Source: Candidatus Synoicihabitans palmerolidicus
GTDB lineage: Bacteria > Verrucomicrobiota > Verrucomicrobiia > Opitutales > Opitutaceae
NCBI GenBank assembly: GCA_020809425.1
Contig: JAGGDC010000002.1
Span: 62,001-126,000 of the forward strand
Length of the DNA: 64,000 bases
Direction: 5' to 3'
The notes beneath the pieces are model-generated. The model worked only from the letters and a program-made list of their open reading frames with translations, searched no databases and had not been told where the DNA came from. Position numbers and translations under genes: made by a program. This document shows, in pieces, positions 22,575 to 32,256 of the stretch; positions within the stretch are counted from its first letter, which is position 1, and the number at the start of each line of letters is the position of its first letter.

Positions 22575-23171
22575 CTAGATCAACCCCTTGGTCGACGGTA
22601 GGCTGTCCGCAGCTCGAGGATCAATCGAAGTCGCAATATCCAGAGCACGAGCGAGTCCCTTGAAGATCGCTTCAGCCACGTGGTGAGGCTCTTCGCCATA
22701 AATCAACTGCACATGCAGGTTCGCCCCCAAAGCATTGCTAAACGCCCGACAAAATTCCTTTACGAGGATGATATTGAAATCTCGCACAAACATGGTCGGC
22801 GCATCGGCTGCATAAACCAAATGAGGGCGCCCTCCGATATCGACCACCACCCGAGCCAAAGACTCATCCATCGGCAGCAAAAAGAACCCGTAGCGACGAA
22901 TCCCCTTCTTGTCGCCCAAGGCCTGCTTGAGCGCATCGCCCAAAACTAAACCAACGTCTTCGACGGTGTGGTGATAATCCACTTCGATATCGCCATCACA
23001 CTTCACCGTGAGGTCGAACAACCCATGCTTGGCGAACAGCGTGAGCATGTGGTCGAAGAACGGCACTCCGGTGGCCACGTTGGCCACACCAGTGCCATCC
23101 ACCACGAGCAAAAGTTCGATCGCGGTTTCAGCGGTTTTGCGCGAAACGGTTACGGTGCGTTGGTCAGCCAT
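22575..23171 (-). CDS. hisB: Imidazoleglycerol-phosphate dehydratase
   Basis: This is the monofunctional dehydratase (198 aa) that converts IGP to imidazole acetol phosphate using two manganese ions. The metal-binding repeats [19 protein letters not shown] with [14 protein letters not shown], and the mirrored pair with [15 protein letters not shown], are complete. There is no phosphatase domain, so histidinol phosphatase must be separate. Its start lies 22 bases inside hisC, which indicates coupled translation. Confidence 0.97.
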   Translation of the reverse strand: MADQRTVTVSRKTAETAIELLLVVDGTGVANVATGVPFFDHMLTLFAKHGLFDLTVKCDGDIEVDYHHTVEDVGLVLGDALKQALGDKKGIRRYGFFLLPMDESLARVVVDIGGRPHLVYAADAPTMFVRDFNIILVKEFCRAFSNALGANLHVQLIYGEEPHHVAEAIFKGLARALDIATSIDPRAADSLPSTKGLI

Positions 23172-24250
23172 GCTTGGATTGCTTCATCGACGGCGAACAT
23201 TTCGTCGTCTGTGCCGACGCTGATTCGCAGAAACGATGCGGTCAAGGCGTGGCTGAGGAAGGTGCGGACAAGAATTTTCCGCATTGTAAAATACTCAAAC
23301 AGCGATTGTGCCACGGCCGGACCACTCTCTCCGCCTGCTCTGCGCGGCTCCACAAAGAGGAAATTTGCCGACGACCGGTACACAAACCAGTCTCGCTTCG
23401 CCCACTCCTGCGCCCAGTGGTCCCGGGTGCGTTTGATCTTACCGATTATGGCATCGTAGTACGACGCATCGCCCAATGCCGCCGCCGCGGCGACTTGCGA
23501 AAGTCGATTTACATTGTAGCTGTCCCGCACCCGATCCAGCAGACCTATCGTTTCGGCATCCGCGAGAGCGTATCCGACGCGAATGCCCGCCAACGCGTGC
23601 GCCTTGGAGAGCGTGCGCACCACCACTAGGTTTCGATGCGCTTTCAACAACGGAACCGCATTTTCCTCCGCAAACGGCGCATAAGCTTCGTCGACCACCA
23701 GTATCCCGGGAAACTCACGCAGCACAGCTTCGAGTTCCACATTGGTAAACCCAACTCCCGTCGGCGCATTCGGGGATGTCAGAAAAAATGCGGTCGCGCC
23801 CGAGCTCGCAATGCGAGCGACCGGCAATCGCATGCTGCGGTCAAATTCAATCATCTCAGTGCCACCATCCTGAATCGCAACGAGCACCGGGTACAACGAA
23901 TAACTCGGCAGAGTGAGTCCCGTCGCGACTTCGGGCCCACCAAATACCCGCACCAACAAATTCAGAATGTCGTCAGAGCCATTACCTACGATCACTTGTT
24001 CAACGCTCACGCCCTGAATACATGCAATCTGCTCCCGCAACGGAGCGCTGGTTGGACTCGGGTATCGACGCAGACTCGCCCCTTCGATGCCGACTTCGTC
24101 CACCACGGCCGCCACCACCCGAGGGCTGGGCGGATACGGACACTCATTGGTATTGAGTTTGATCCAACCCTCATCACTCGGCTGCATTCCAGGCGTGTAA
24201 GCATGGAGTGCCGGCACATGGGCCCGGGCAAGTTGCGACGGCGTGCTCAC
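23150..24250 (-). CDS. hisC: Histidinol-phosphate aminotransferase
   Basis: HisC is a fold-type I PLP enzyme that makes histidinol phosphate. The 366-aa product contains the N-terminal [16 protein letters not shown], the PLP-binding loop [17 protein letters not shown], the Asn/Asp/Tyr site SPNAPTG and [13 protein letters not shown], and the Schiff-base lysine in [19 protein letters not shown]. It is four bases downstream of the true end of hisD and overlaps hisB by 22 bases. It is intact. Confidence 0.96.
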   Translation of the reverse strand: MSTPSQLARAHVPALHAYTPGMQPSDEGWIKLNTNECPYPPSPRVVAAVVDEVGIEGASLRRYPSPTSAPLREQIACIQGVSVEQVIVGNGSDDILNLLVRVFGGPEVATGLTLPSYSLYPVLVAIQDGGTEMIEFDRSMRLPVARIASSGATAFFLTSPNAPTGVGFTNVELEAVLREFPGILVVDEAYAPFAEENAVPLLKAHRNLVVVRTLSKAHALAGIRVGYALADAETIGLLDRVRDSYNVNRLSQVAAAAALGDASYYDAIIGKIKRTRDHWAQEWAKRDWFVYRSSANFLFVEPRRAGGESGPAVAQSLFEYFTMRKILVRTFLSHALTASFLRISVGTDDEMFAVDEAIQAWLTNAP

Positions 24251-24254
24251 GTAA

Positions 24255-25572
24255 TTATCGGTTCACCCTGATCGTAGCGGAACGGGCGTGGGCATCGAGT
24301 TGCTCCATCTTGCCAAATGCCGCCACTACTTTAGCTCCCGCCTCAATGGATTTTGCGTCGTATCGAATAATGCTCGTGCGACGGAGAAAATCCGCAACCC
24401 GCAGTCCACTGAAAAAAACGGCCAGCTCGCCCGGTCGGCAGCACGTGACTCGGACCCGCCGTAAAGTCTCCCAGCGCAGTGGGCGTTTCATTTCCAATCA
24501 TGATCGCACCGGCCGTGGTGATATCGCGCACCAGAGCTTTAACGGACTTTGAATCAACCATGAGTTCCAGATGTTCGGGCGCTACGTAATTGGCGACCTC
24601 GACCGCTTGCGCTAGGGTCTTTACGCGTATCGCCAAAAAGCCCGCATCCAACACTCGTTGGGTCTTTTCATTTCGACCGAGCGTCGGCAACTGCCGTTCG
24701 ACCTCTGCGGTGATTCCGTCAATTATGGTCTGTGAAGTGCCTACTAAATAGACCTTCTCGCGCCCTGAACCGTGCTCCGCCTGCGCCAACAAATCTGCTG
24801 CCGCAAAATCAGCCCGTGCGGTGTCATCGGCGATGATCATCACCTCACTCGGGCCCGGCAAACTGTCCACTCCGACGGTGCCGAAAACCTGTCGCTTCGC
24901 TTCGCAGGTGTAGGCATTGCCCGGACCAAAAACCTTATCCACCGGAGCGATCGTTTTGGAGCCATAGGCCATTGCGCCGATCGCCTGCACCCCTCCGATG
25001 CGATAAACTTCCGTTATCCCTATCAAGTGCAACGCGGCCAGTAATCCGTCCGCCACCTTTCCCGTCGAATCCGACGGCGTAAATACCGCGATCTCCGGAC
25101 ATCCGGCAATTTTCGCCAGCGCGGCGGTCATCAAAACCGTCGAGACCAATGGCACCTCGCCTCCGGGCACATAAAGACCGACCCGTCGAATGGGATGATG
25201 GCGCTCACCGACCTCCGCACCATGTGCGTTGCGCCCGGTCCAGTTCTTTGGCAAACTCTGTTTATTGAAGGCCCGCACATTGGCCAATGCGGCCTTCATC
25301 GCTCGCATTTGCGAAATTGGGAGTCGTTTGGCTGCAGCAGATAGAGACATGGACCGCACGCGACAATTCCCGGGCTTTAACTTCGCCCCATCAAACTTGG
25401 CCACGTAATCGACCACCGCCGCGTCACCGCGGACCCGCACGTCCTCCAAAATGGCGGCCACGCTTGAGGTGATCTCAACCGGAACCACCGACTCTTGGCA
25501 AAATGCCGCGAGCTCGGCACGGGAGGACTTGGAAGAATAATTTAGTAAGCGCACAAACAAAGAAACCAACAT
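24255..25572 (-). pseudogene. hisD: Histidinol dehydrogenase with a C-terminal frameshift
   Basis: HisD oxidises histidinol to histidine with two NAD and one zinc. Starting at 25572 the frame is normal through the Rossmann and catalytic region (DSLPGPSEVMIIADDTA, LLAQAEHGSGREKVYL) to GPSHVLPTGRAGRFF. At a run of seven T bases at about 24411-24417, one more than needed, the frame shifts; the true C-terminus (SGLRVADFLRRTSIIRYDAK to TIRVNR) continues in the next frame to a TAA at 24255. The C-terminal 55 residues help bind zinc and substrate, so loss would probably inactivate the enzyme. This is the only lesion seen, so it could be very recent, a phase-variable tract, or a read error. Confidence 0.88.
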
Positions 25573-25701
25573 GCCTTACCGGCCAGACGGAAAAACAGAC
25601 AACCAACGCTTGGCATCAAGGGCCGCGGACTACGGCTACCCGCCAAATACCACCCAGCGCTCCGGCATTCCCGCTGACTCAACTGATCAGTTTTGCGTAA
25701 T

Positions 25702-26443
25702 CTAAGGCATGCGGAATTCCGTAGGAAAGAACGACTCGTTGACCGTGATGCTGTCAAAGACAACGCGGACCGTCGTCGTACCTCCATCAGCACGCGGGGA
25801 AACGGTGATCACTTCTCCCGGGAAACGTACACCTTCTACGATATTTTCTCCTAATTCCCGGATCCGGGCCCCGTTGTCTGTTTCACTCATGACCAATCAT
25901 CCCGAGTTCGGGTCGAAGAAGCGGTGAAATACAATCCCGTTTCCATGTAGAAACGAGAGCCGATGAAGTTGAGCGCCGTCGATCTCCACCAATCCACTGA
26001 TCCTCCATGCGACCACCGTTTCGTTCGATGCCCTTGAAAAAGGAAAGATTCTCCCACGCGTTGGCGCGCAAGCGGCGAATCAGGGCCGTATCCAAAACGG
26101 ACATCTGCCAATGAGCGGTATTCCCCGGATTTTCAATTCGCTGCCAGGCCTCATAATCGTCGAGCGCCGTTGTCTCGGTTTTATCCGGTGCCGTAACCGC
26201 AATCCGCTGAAAATACGGCTTGGCAAAGACAATATCGATGGCGGCTTTGTCTTCGCGTGTCTCACCCGTACCGGAAACGATCGTGGAGGTGAGATGCCCC
26301 TTGTAATGTACCGACTTGAGTGCCTGCAGCGCGCTTTCACTACCGAGATAGGCACGCGCCTTACTGATAATTGCATCAGTCTGCGCGGTAACGGGAAGGG
26401 CCAGTGCAACAACGGGAAGGAGTAAACGAATCAGTGATTTCAT
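25702..26443 (-). pseudogene. Outer-membrane lipoprotein-sorting-like protein, frameshifted
   Basis: A signal peptide (LIRLLLPVVALALPVTAQ) opens a periplasmic protein resembling LolA/LolB-like carriers (DAIISKARAYLGSESALQAL, VHYKGHLTSTIVSGTGETRE). The first frame fails near 26000. Homology continues in another frame (IDGAQLHRLSFLHGNGIVF, FHRFFDPNSG), meets a TGA near 25899, then resumes as a 62-codon stretch (NGARIRELGENIVEGVRFPG to FFPTEFRMP) ending at 25702. The last piece looks like a small gene by itself but fits the C-terminus of this family exactly. It lies between hisD and guaA. Confidence 0.7.
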
Positions 26444-26527
26444 GGAGTGATATCAGGCTAGGCTGTCGAACGATAGAGTAGCATGCGAACGGAATAAAAA
26501 GAGGGACGCAAATACGGAGCCGATTTC

Positions 26528-28069
26528 TTATTCCCATTCAATGGTTGCTGGCGGTTTGGAGGAGATGTCGAGCACCACCCGGGAAACTGCCGTTACCTCA
26601 TTTGTGATACGATTCGAAATGCGTTGCAGCAGATCATAAGGCAATCGAATCCAATCGGCAGTCATAGCGTCAATACTTTCAACTACCCGGACCGCAATGA
26701 CCCACGAATAGTTCCGTTCGTCTCCGATTACGCCCACCGATTTGACCGGGAGAAATACACAGAAGGACTGCCACACTTTCCAATACCAATCGGAGTTCTT
26801 CATCTCCTCCATGAGGATAGCGTCAGCTTCGCGCAAAACTTCGAGACGATCCTTGGTGATCTCACCCAACACCCGCACGCCCAAACCAGGGCCAGGGAAC
26901 GGTTGGCGCCAAACGACTTCGCGTGGCAAGCCGAGCGCAGACCCTACCGCCCGCACTTCGTCTTTGAAGAGCTCCCGCAAGGGTTCGAGGACCTTGAGCT
27001 TCATGCGATCCGGCAGCCCTCCCACGTTGTGATGGCTTTTAATCAGCGCGGCCGGATTTCCATCAATCGCCCCCGACTCGATTACATCCGGATACAGGGT
27101 CCCTTGAGCGAGAAACTCAGCACCACCGATGATGCTTTTGAGCGATTTCTCAAAAACCTCAACGAACGTGCGACCGATGATCTTACGCTTCTGCTCTGAT
27201 TCATCGACGCCTTTGAGTCGGCGCAAAAACAGCCGCGAAGCATCGACCACGCGTAGGTCGATTCTAAAGTGTTTTCCGTAAAGCGACTCGACCGATTCAC
27301 GCTCGCCCTTCCGCAACAGTCCATTGTCGACGAACACACACGTCAGCTGCTTCCCCATCGCCTTGTGAATTAGCGCCGCAGTGACCGATGAATCCACGCC
27401 CCCGGAGAGACCAAGCAAGACGCGAGACTTACCCACTGACTTACGGATCTGCTTCACTGAATACTTGATGTAGTCCTTCGTCGTCCAGTCCTGCGCCGCT
27501 TGGCAGACATTGACCAAATAGTTGCGAATTACGTCTACCCCACGCTCCGTATGGAAAACTTCCGGGTGGAACTGAATACCGTAAAAATTGCGCTTACGGT
27601 CTTCGATTACCGCAAAAGGAGAATTGTCAGTCGTGCCGATCGAGATGAACCCCGGTGGCATTTCCGTCACTTTATCCCCATGCGAATTCCACACCTGTAA
27701 CTTGCGGGGAAGTTTGGCAAACAATCGACCTGGTTTCTTAATCGCCAAAGTACCCTTCCCAAATTCACGCGCTTTGCTTTTGGCCACGGTGCCTCCAAGC
27801 ATCTTGCCCATCAACTGGAGGCCATAGCAAATACCTAAGACCGGTACCCCCAATTCAAACAACGCTCGATCGGGAATCGGCGCGCTTTTGGCGAAGACAC
27901 TACTCGGGCCTCCGGAAAGGATGATGCCAATCACCCCATCTTTCTTCAGCTCTTCGGCTGTGGTCGTATAGTGGTAGATCTTGGAGTAGACCTCGCACTC
28001 ACGGATGCGACGCACAATGACCTGCGTATATTGGGAACCGAAATCGAGGACGGCAATCGTCTGAGCCAT
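26528..28069 (-). CDS. guaA: GMP synthase (glutamine-hydrolysing)
   Basis: GuaA converts XMP to GMP. The 513-aa product has an N-terminal glutaminase (nucleophile in [18 protein letters not shown], His-Glu in [14 protein letters not shown]), an ATP-pyrophosphatase domain with the P-loop [17 protein letters not shown], and the C-terminal dimerisation domain ending [17 protein letters not shown]. The open frame extends 27 codons upstream, but ATG at 28069 gives the conserved [16 protein letters not shown] start. It is intact, fitting with purine salvage and nucleotide genes elsewhere in the window (gmk, upp). Confidence 0.98.
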   Translation of the reverse strand: MAQTIAVLDFGSQYTQVIVRRIRECEVYSKIYHYTTTAEELKKDGVIGIILSGGPSSVFAKSAPIPDRALFELGVPVLGICYGLQLMGKMLGGTVAKSKAREFGKGTLAIKKPGRLFAKLPRKLQVWNSHGDKVTEMPPGFISIGTTDNSPFAVIEDRKRNFYGIQFHPEVFHTERGVDVIRNYLVNVCQAAQDWTTKDYIKYSVKQIRKSVGKSRVLLGLSGGVDSSVTAALIHKAMGKQLTCVFVDNGLLRKGERESVESLYGKHFRIDLRVVDASRLFLRRLKGVDESEQKRKIIGRTFVEVFEKSLKSIIGGAEFLAQGTLYPDVIESGAIDGNPAALIKSHHNVGGLPDRMKLKVLEPLRELFKDEVRAVGSALGLPREVVWRQPFPGPGLGVRVLGEITKDRLEVLREADAILMEEMKNSDWYWKVWQSFCVFLPVKSVGVIGDERNYSWVIAVRVVESIDAMTADWIRLPYDLLQRISNRITNEVTAVSRVVLDISSKPPATIEWE

Positions 28070-28168
28070 GGGGGGAGCAAAAGCACCCTCGGTGCCGGAA
28101 TCAAGTGGCGATGCTCTTGGATCAACAATTCTCAAGTAATTGTGCCGCACAACGCCTCGGTTCCTATT

Positions 28169-28396
28169 TCAAAATATCAGACGTCCGTTCTCATGGCCGC
28201 ACGACGGACAAGCCGCCGCGTCGACATTGCCGCGAGTCGAATAAACGTGATCACAGCGGACACAATGAAACGTGGTTTTTCTACGTTCCTCTTCAAAACG
28301 AGCGTGGTCACGCCGATCATGAAAAATCCCCAGACACAGAAACAACGCAGCCACCACGAGACAGTAAATTACGGAGGCAGTGGTGAGATCGAACAT
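28169..28396 (-). CDS. Small membrane-anchored zinc-ribbon protein
   Basis: The 75-aa product has one N-terminal membrane segment (ASVIYCLVVAALFLCLGIF), a basic juxtamembrane stretch and a C-terminal zinc ribbon made of CVRC and CPSC pairs separated by about 16 residues (FHCVRCDHVYSTRGNV then ACPSCGHENGRLIF). Function is unknown. It is convincing as a gene because of the paired Cys motifs and its position upstream of guaA on the same strand. The 80 bases beyond its start run into the left end of IS66 copy 2. Confidence 0.65.
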   Translation of the reverse strand: MFDLTTASVIYCLVVAALFLCLGIFHDRRDHARFEEERRKTTFHCVRCDHVYSTRGNVDAAACPSCGHENGRLIF

Positions 28397-28535
28397 AAGG
28401 AACTTTCAGCCAAGCTCAACGCCACCATCGTGCAAGCTCTCATGGCGGGCACACCTCTTCCTGTCGTGGAGCGATCGTAAGCCTCCGAGAGGCGACTTCC
28501 TATGCGGGAAGTGATTTTGCGGGTAAATTGGCAGG

Positions 28536-29253
28536 ATGGAAGCAATTGAAGTGGAGGTGCAGAACAACAAGCACGATGGGCGCGGACGCCAGCTGCGTAG
28601 CGCAGAGGAGTGGGCGCAGTTGGCGGCGATCTACCGCGAGAGCGGCCTGACGCAGAAGGCGTTCGCGAAGCGCGAGGGCCTCAAATACGCGACGTGTGTA
28701 GCATGGCTGGGACGGCCCGGCGGCGCAAGGGTGCGGTAGCGGCGGCGGCGAGCCCGGCGCGCCCTTCGTTCGCAACGCTGCGCTTGGGCGCGATGTCGCC
28801 TCCGGCGGCATCGTTGGAGGTGAGGCTGCCGGACGGCACGCGGTTGCGTGGTGACGATCCGATCGCCATAGCCGCGTTGGTCAAAGCCCTGCCCAACTGA
28901 CGGCGATGATCGGTTTGCCTTCGGCGCTGACGATCCACCTAGCAATTGAACCGGTGGATATGCGAAAGCAGTTTGACGGATTGTGGACTGTGGCTTCCCA
29001 GGTGCTGCGTGAAGATCCCTTTGGCGGTGCGTTGTTCGTGTTCACCAACAAGCGGCGCAACCGGGTGAAGTTGCTGTATTGGGATGGCACCGGCGTGTGG
29101 GTGGCTGGCCAAGCGGCTGGAGAAGGGTTGCTTCACGTGACCGCGCGGTGGCGACGGCGCGAAGGTGACGCTCAGTGCCGAAGCGCTGACGATGTTACTG
29201 GGCGGAATCGACCTGAAGGATGGTGCGAAAAAAGCGTGGTATGAACGCGAAAA
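28536..29253 (+). pseudogene. IS66 tnpA and tnpB remnants (copy 2)
   Basis: The tnpA part (28536 onward; SAEEWAQLAAIYRESGLTQK) is frameshifted at the same C-tract as copy 1 but with three C bases, and ends LVKALPN at 28900. The tnpB part from 28906 (SALTIHLAIEPVDMRKQFDG) acquires a frameshift near 29100 through an extra G that copy 1 lacks, and downstream it keeps the same TGA in place of the conserved tryptophan that is found in copy 1. Confidence 0.85.
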
Positions 29254-29293
29254 AAGGTTGCTGTTTAATAGTATCCTATATATGGATACTTAT

Positions 29294-30475
29294 CGTGCCG
29301 CCCCTGAAACAACTGCCTGCTGCCTATCTCGCTTTGGAGAGCGAAAACGTGGCGCTGCGCTCGCAGTTGGAGTGGCTGCGCAAGCAGGTGTTTGGTGGGG
29401 GTAAGAGTGAGAAGCTCGATACGGCGCAGTGGAAACTGAAGTTCGCCGATCAGCAAAAGCTAATCGAGCAGACGGCCACGCCCGAGACGGTTCACTACGA
29501 GCGGCGGCGGGCCTCGCGCGAGAAGCTGCCCTTGCGAGCCGAGGCCTTCGCGCACCTGCCGGTGAAAGAGCCTGTGGTGATCGAGCCCGAGGAGGTGCTG
29601 GCGGCCCCGGAGCAGTTTGAAAAGATCGGCGAGGAGCGCAGCTTCGAGGTCGATGTGGTGCCGACGAAGTTGTTCAAGCGCGAGTGCGTGCGCCCGAAGT
29701 ATCGGGCCAAGGCCCAGCTCGATCGTGCGCCCGGTGGTGGCACCCGCACGGGTGCGCCCGGTGGAGGGCGGCTACGCCTCGGCGGGACTCTTGGCCTGGG
29801 TGTTGATCAGCAAGTATGTCGATCACGCCCCGCGGTATCGGCTCGAGAAGATGTCGTCGCGCTGGGGAGCGCGCCTGCCGCGTCAGAGTATGGTCGAGTG
29901 GGTGCGCATCGCCTCAGACTGGCTGGAACCGATTTACCAGGGCATGCGCCGCAGGTTGCTCGAATCCAGGCTACGTGCCAGTCGATGAAACGCCGGTGCG
30001 ATGTCACGACCCGGATCAAAAACGGGGCAAAATCAAGAATGGATGGATGTGGGTGATGAGCGGCCCGGGTGATGACGTGTTCTTCGACTGGCGATCATCG
30101 CGCCAGCACGGCGAACTGACGTCGCTGGTCGAAGGTTTTGCCGGGATAATGCCATCCGATGGCTATGGTGCCTATCCCGCGTATGTGGCGACGCATCCCG
30201 AGGTGTGTTGGGTGGGCTGCTGGGCACACGCGCGGCGTAAGTTTTTTGAAGCCCAAGCGGAGAACTCGCGAGTAGCCCAATGGATCCTGCGGCTGATCGC
30301 ATGGATGTATCATCAGGAAAAGCAGTGGGATGAGGCCGGTATCGATGCGCGGCAGCGGCAGCAAAGACGCGAGCGCGACTTTACCCATAAGCTGTATTGG
30401 TTGCGCGTGGTGGTGTGGAGGCTGCGCGCGCACGTGCGCCCCAAGTCCGGCCTGGGCAAGGCCTGCACCTACCTA
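29294..30475 (+). pseudogene. IS66 transposase TnpC remnant (copy 2)
   Basis: Fragments of TnpC are spread over at least three frames (ALESENVALRSQLEWLRKQV near 29330, PVEGGYASAGLLAWVLISKY near 29760, and IMPSDGYGAYPAYVATHPEV near 30150). Extra single bases near 29731 and 29968 explain the shifts. The coding sequence is cut at 30475 by the next insertion sequence, so the catalytic glutamate region (HGETRLDNNLVENAIR in copy 1) is absent. It cannot be functional. Confidence 0.88.
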
Positions 30476-32256
30476 GAGCGTGTCCCACAAGCGCAAGAGG
30501 TTGGAGATGAGGAGGTAGCGTAAAAATAAAGAGGCCGAAACTGGGAGGATTTCCTGGTTTCGGCACAAAAACGGCGTGTGTAATTTGGTGTGAACAATAC
30601 TACCGAAGCAGTCGCCCCGGAAGTTGCCCTGCAAACCTGGCTGCGTCCAGACCTGACTCCGGTCGGACCCAACAAAGATTACGCCGCGTTTCGCGATCAA
30701 CTGGCGGGGCTCGACCAGTTGCTGGCCAACAGTCACTTGGAAGCGATGGCCGTGGACTTTGCCCGGGAAAACTGGCGGGGCGACGAGGTGGCCGGGTTGC
30801 CGCGACACCTGCAGGTCGCGCGCAAGGCGCTGCGGGTGCAGGTATTGCGCATGATGCTCGGAAACATCAGCTTGCGTAAACTTTCCCTGAGCATCGCCTC
30901 CAGCGATCTGTTGGCCGACTTTTGCGGAGCACGCCGGATCGACGGCATCAAGGGGGTCTCCAAAAGAAAGCGTGCTGGAGCGTGCGTCCAAATGCTTCAC
31001 CGCCGGGCAGGTGCGCTCGATGAGCCAAGTTTTTATCGAGATGTGCGGTGAGACGGACCGGGCGAGCGAACTGGGACTGGCTGCGGCGCAGCCGATGGAT
31101 ACGTGCGTGGTGGACTCGACCTGCCTGCAGGCCAACATCCATTTCCCGGTCGACTGGGTGCTCTTTCGCGACGTGAGCCGCACCCCCTAAGGCGGTGAAA
31201 CTGCTCCGTGCAGCGGGGTTGCGGGGTCGGATGCCGAACGAGCCGCCAGTCTTTGCCAAGCAGATGAATCGGTGGTGCATCGCGATGACCCACAGCCGAC
31301 GGCGCCGCGATGCGAAGCGGGTCCGCAAGAGCGTGCTCCGCCAGATGAAACGCCTGCTGCGCACCATCGGCGAGCACGCCCGCCGCCACCGCGACCACCT
31401 CGCCGCCGACTACGCCCGGACCCGCTGCAGTGAGCGCCAGGCCACCCGCATCATTGCGCGCATCGACGCCATGCTCGAGCCACTGCCGGCCGCGATCAAC
31501 CAGGCCCACAAACGCATCATAGGCGCGCGACCAGTGCCCAACGCCGAGAAGATCCTCAGCGTCTACGAACCCGACGTGCAGACCGTGGTCCGGGGCAAGG
31601 CGTCCGGCGAGGTCGAGTTTGGCAACACCCTCATGATCAGTGAGAACGTGACGGGGTTGATCACCGATTGGCAGTTGTATCAGGGAATGGCTCCGGCCGA
31701 ATGGCGTCAGTTCGACCAGAGCCTCGAGCGCCAGAATCAGTTCGACCTGAGAACCCCGATCACAGCGGCGAGCACCGACCGAGGCTTCTCGACCAAACGG
31801 CTGTGCGAACGCTTGGCCGAAGCCGACATTTATGACGCCACTTGCCCCCGCGATCCGCAGCTGCTGCAACGGCGAATGCAGGAGCCGCAGTTCGTGGCGC
31901 TCCAACATCGCCGGGCTTCGACGGAAGCCCGCATCGCCATCATCAAGCAACGCCAAGGCAAGCGATTGAGTGCCAGAGGCTTCACGAATCGCTACCTGGC
32001 GGTAGCCTGGAGCATCCTCGGTCACAACCTGTGGCTCATCGCCCGACTGCTGGCCGACCAACCACCGCAGGCCCAAGCCGCCTAAAACCACCAAGCCTAC
32101 TCCAACGATGAACAATAAACCGGCTGCCGGAAGTTCCCTCATGGAAACGATCCAGGCACTGACTGCTGCGACACTGCAATTTAGCCATTAAATTGCATTT
32201 GCGCGCGCCTACATCCGCCATTGGTAGTCGGAAATCCGCTCAAAAATCGGCTTTCC
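30476..32256 (+). mobile_element. DDE insertion sequence inserted in IS66 copy 2 (right end unclear)
   Basis: The segment begins (A)GAGCGTGTCCCACAAGC exactly where IS66 homology stops. It contains one transposase coding region (30590-32085) in three frames. I cannot find the reverse complement of the left end after 32085, so the right boundary, given here as the start of the ISAs1 repeat, is a maximum. A perfect 8-bp palindrome (TGCAATTT and AAATTGCA, 32175-32197) lies in the 170 bases after the transposase, which otherwise show nothing recognised. Confidence 0.7.
30590..32085 (+). pseudogene. DDE transposase (ISNCY/IS5-like), frameshifted
   Basis: A GTG start at 30590 gives MNNTTEAVAPEVALQTWL and a helical N-terminal domain (VLRMMLGNISLRKLSLSIA). 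The frame breaks near 30963; the next piece includes the catalytic strand MDTCVVDSTCLQANIHFPVD and breaks again at about 31186 after VLFRDVSRTP. The last 296 codons hold a coiled arginine-rich region, VYEPDVQTVVRGKASGEVEF, ITAASTDRGFSTKR and QRQGKRLSARGFTNRYLAVA. Two frameshifts are enough to explain it. The family call is by general resemblance to DDE_Tnp_1 transposases; the exact IS family is uncertain. Confidence 0.75.

Larger units (their letters stand above)
28477..30475 (+). mobile_element. IS66-family insertion sequence, copy 2 (3' end lost)
   Basis: The left end GTAAGCCTCCGAGAGGCGAC differs from copy 1 at one base, and the two copies are nearly identical for 2 kb. Copy 2 has several extra single bases relative to copy 1 (for example in the C-tract of tnpA, a G near 29101, a C near 29731, a G near 29968), so its genes are more broken. 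The homology stops at GCACCTACCTA (30475), where a different IS begins. The last 415 bp of IS66, including the right end, are missing, so the insertion was followed by deletion and no target duplication can be checked. Confidence 0.93.

Noticed and set aside
25702-25890. A separate small gene of 62 codons
   Set aside because: Its sequence fits the C-terminus of the broken lipoprotein-sorting-like protein upstream, with a TGA in between.
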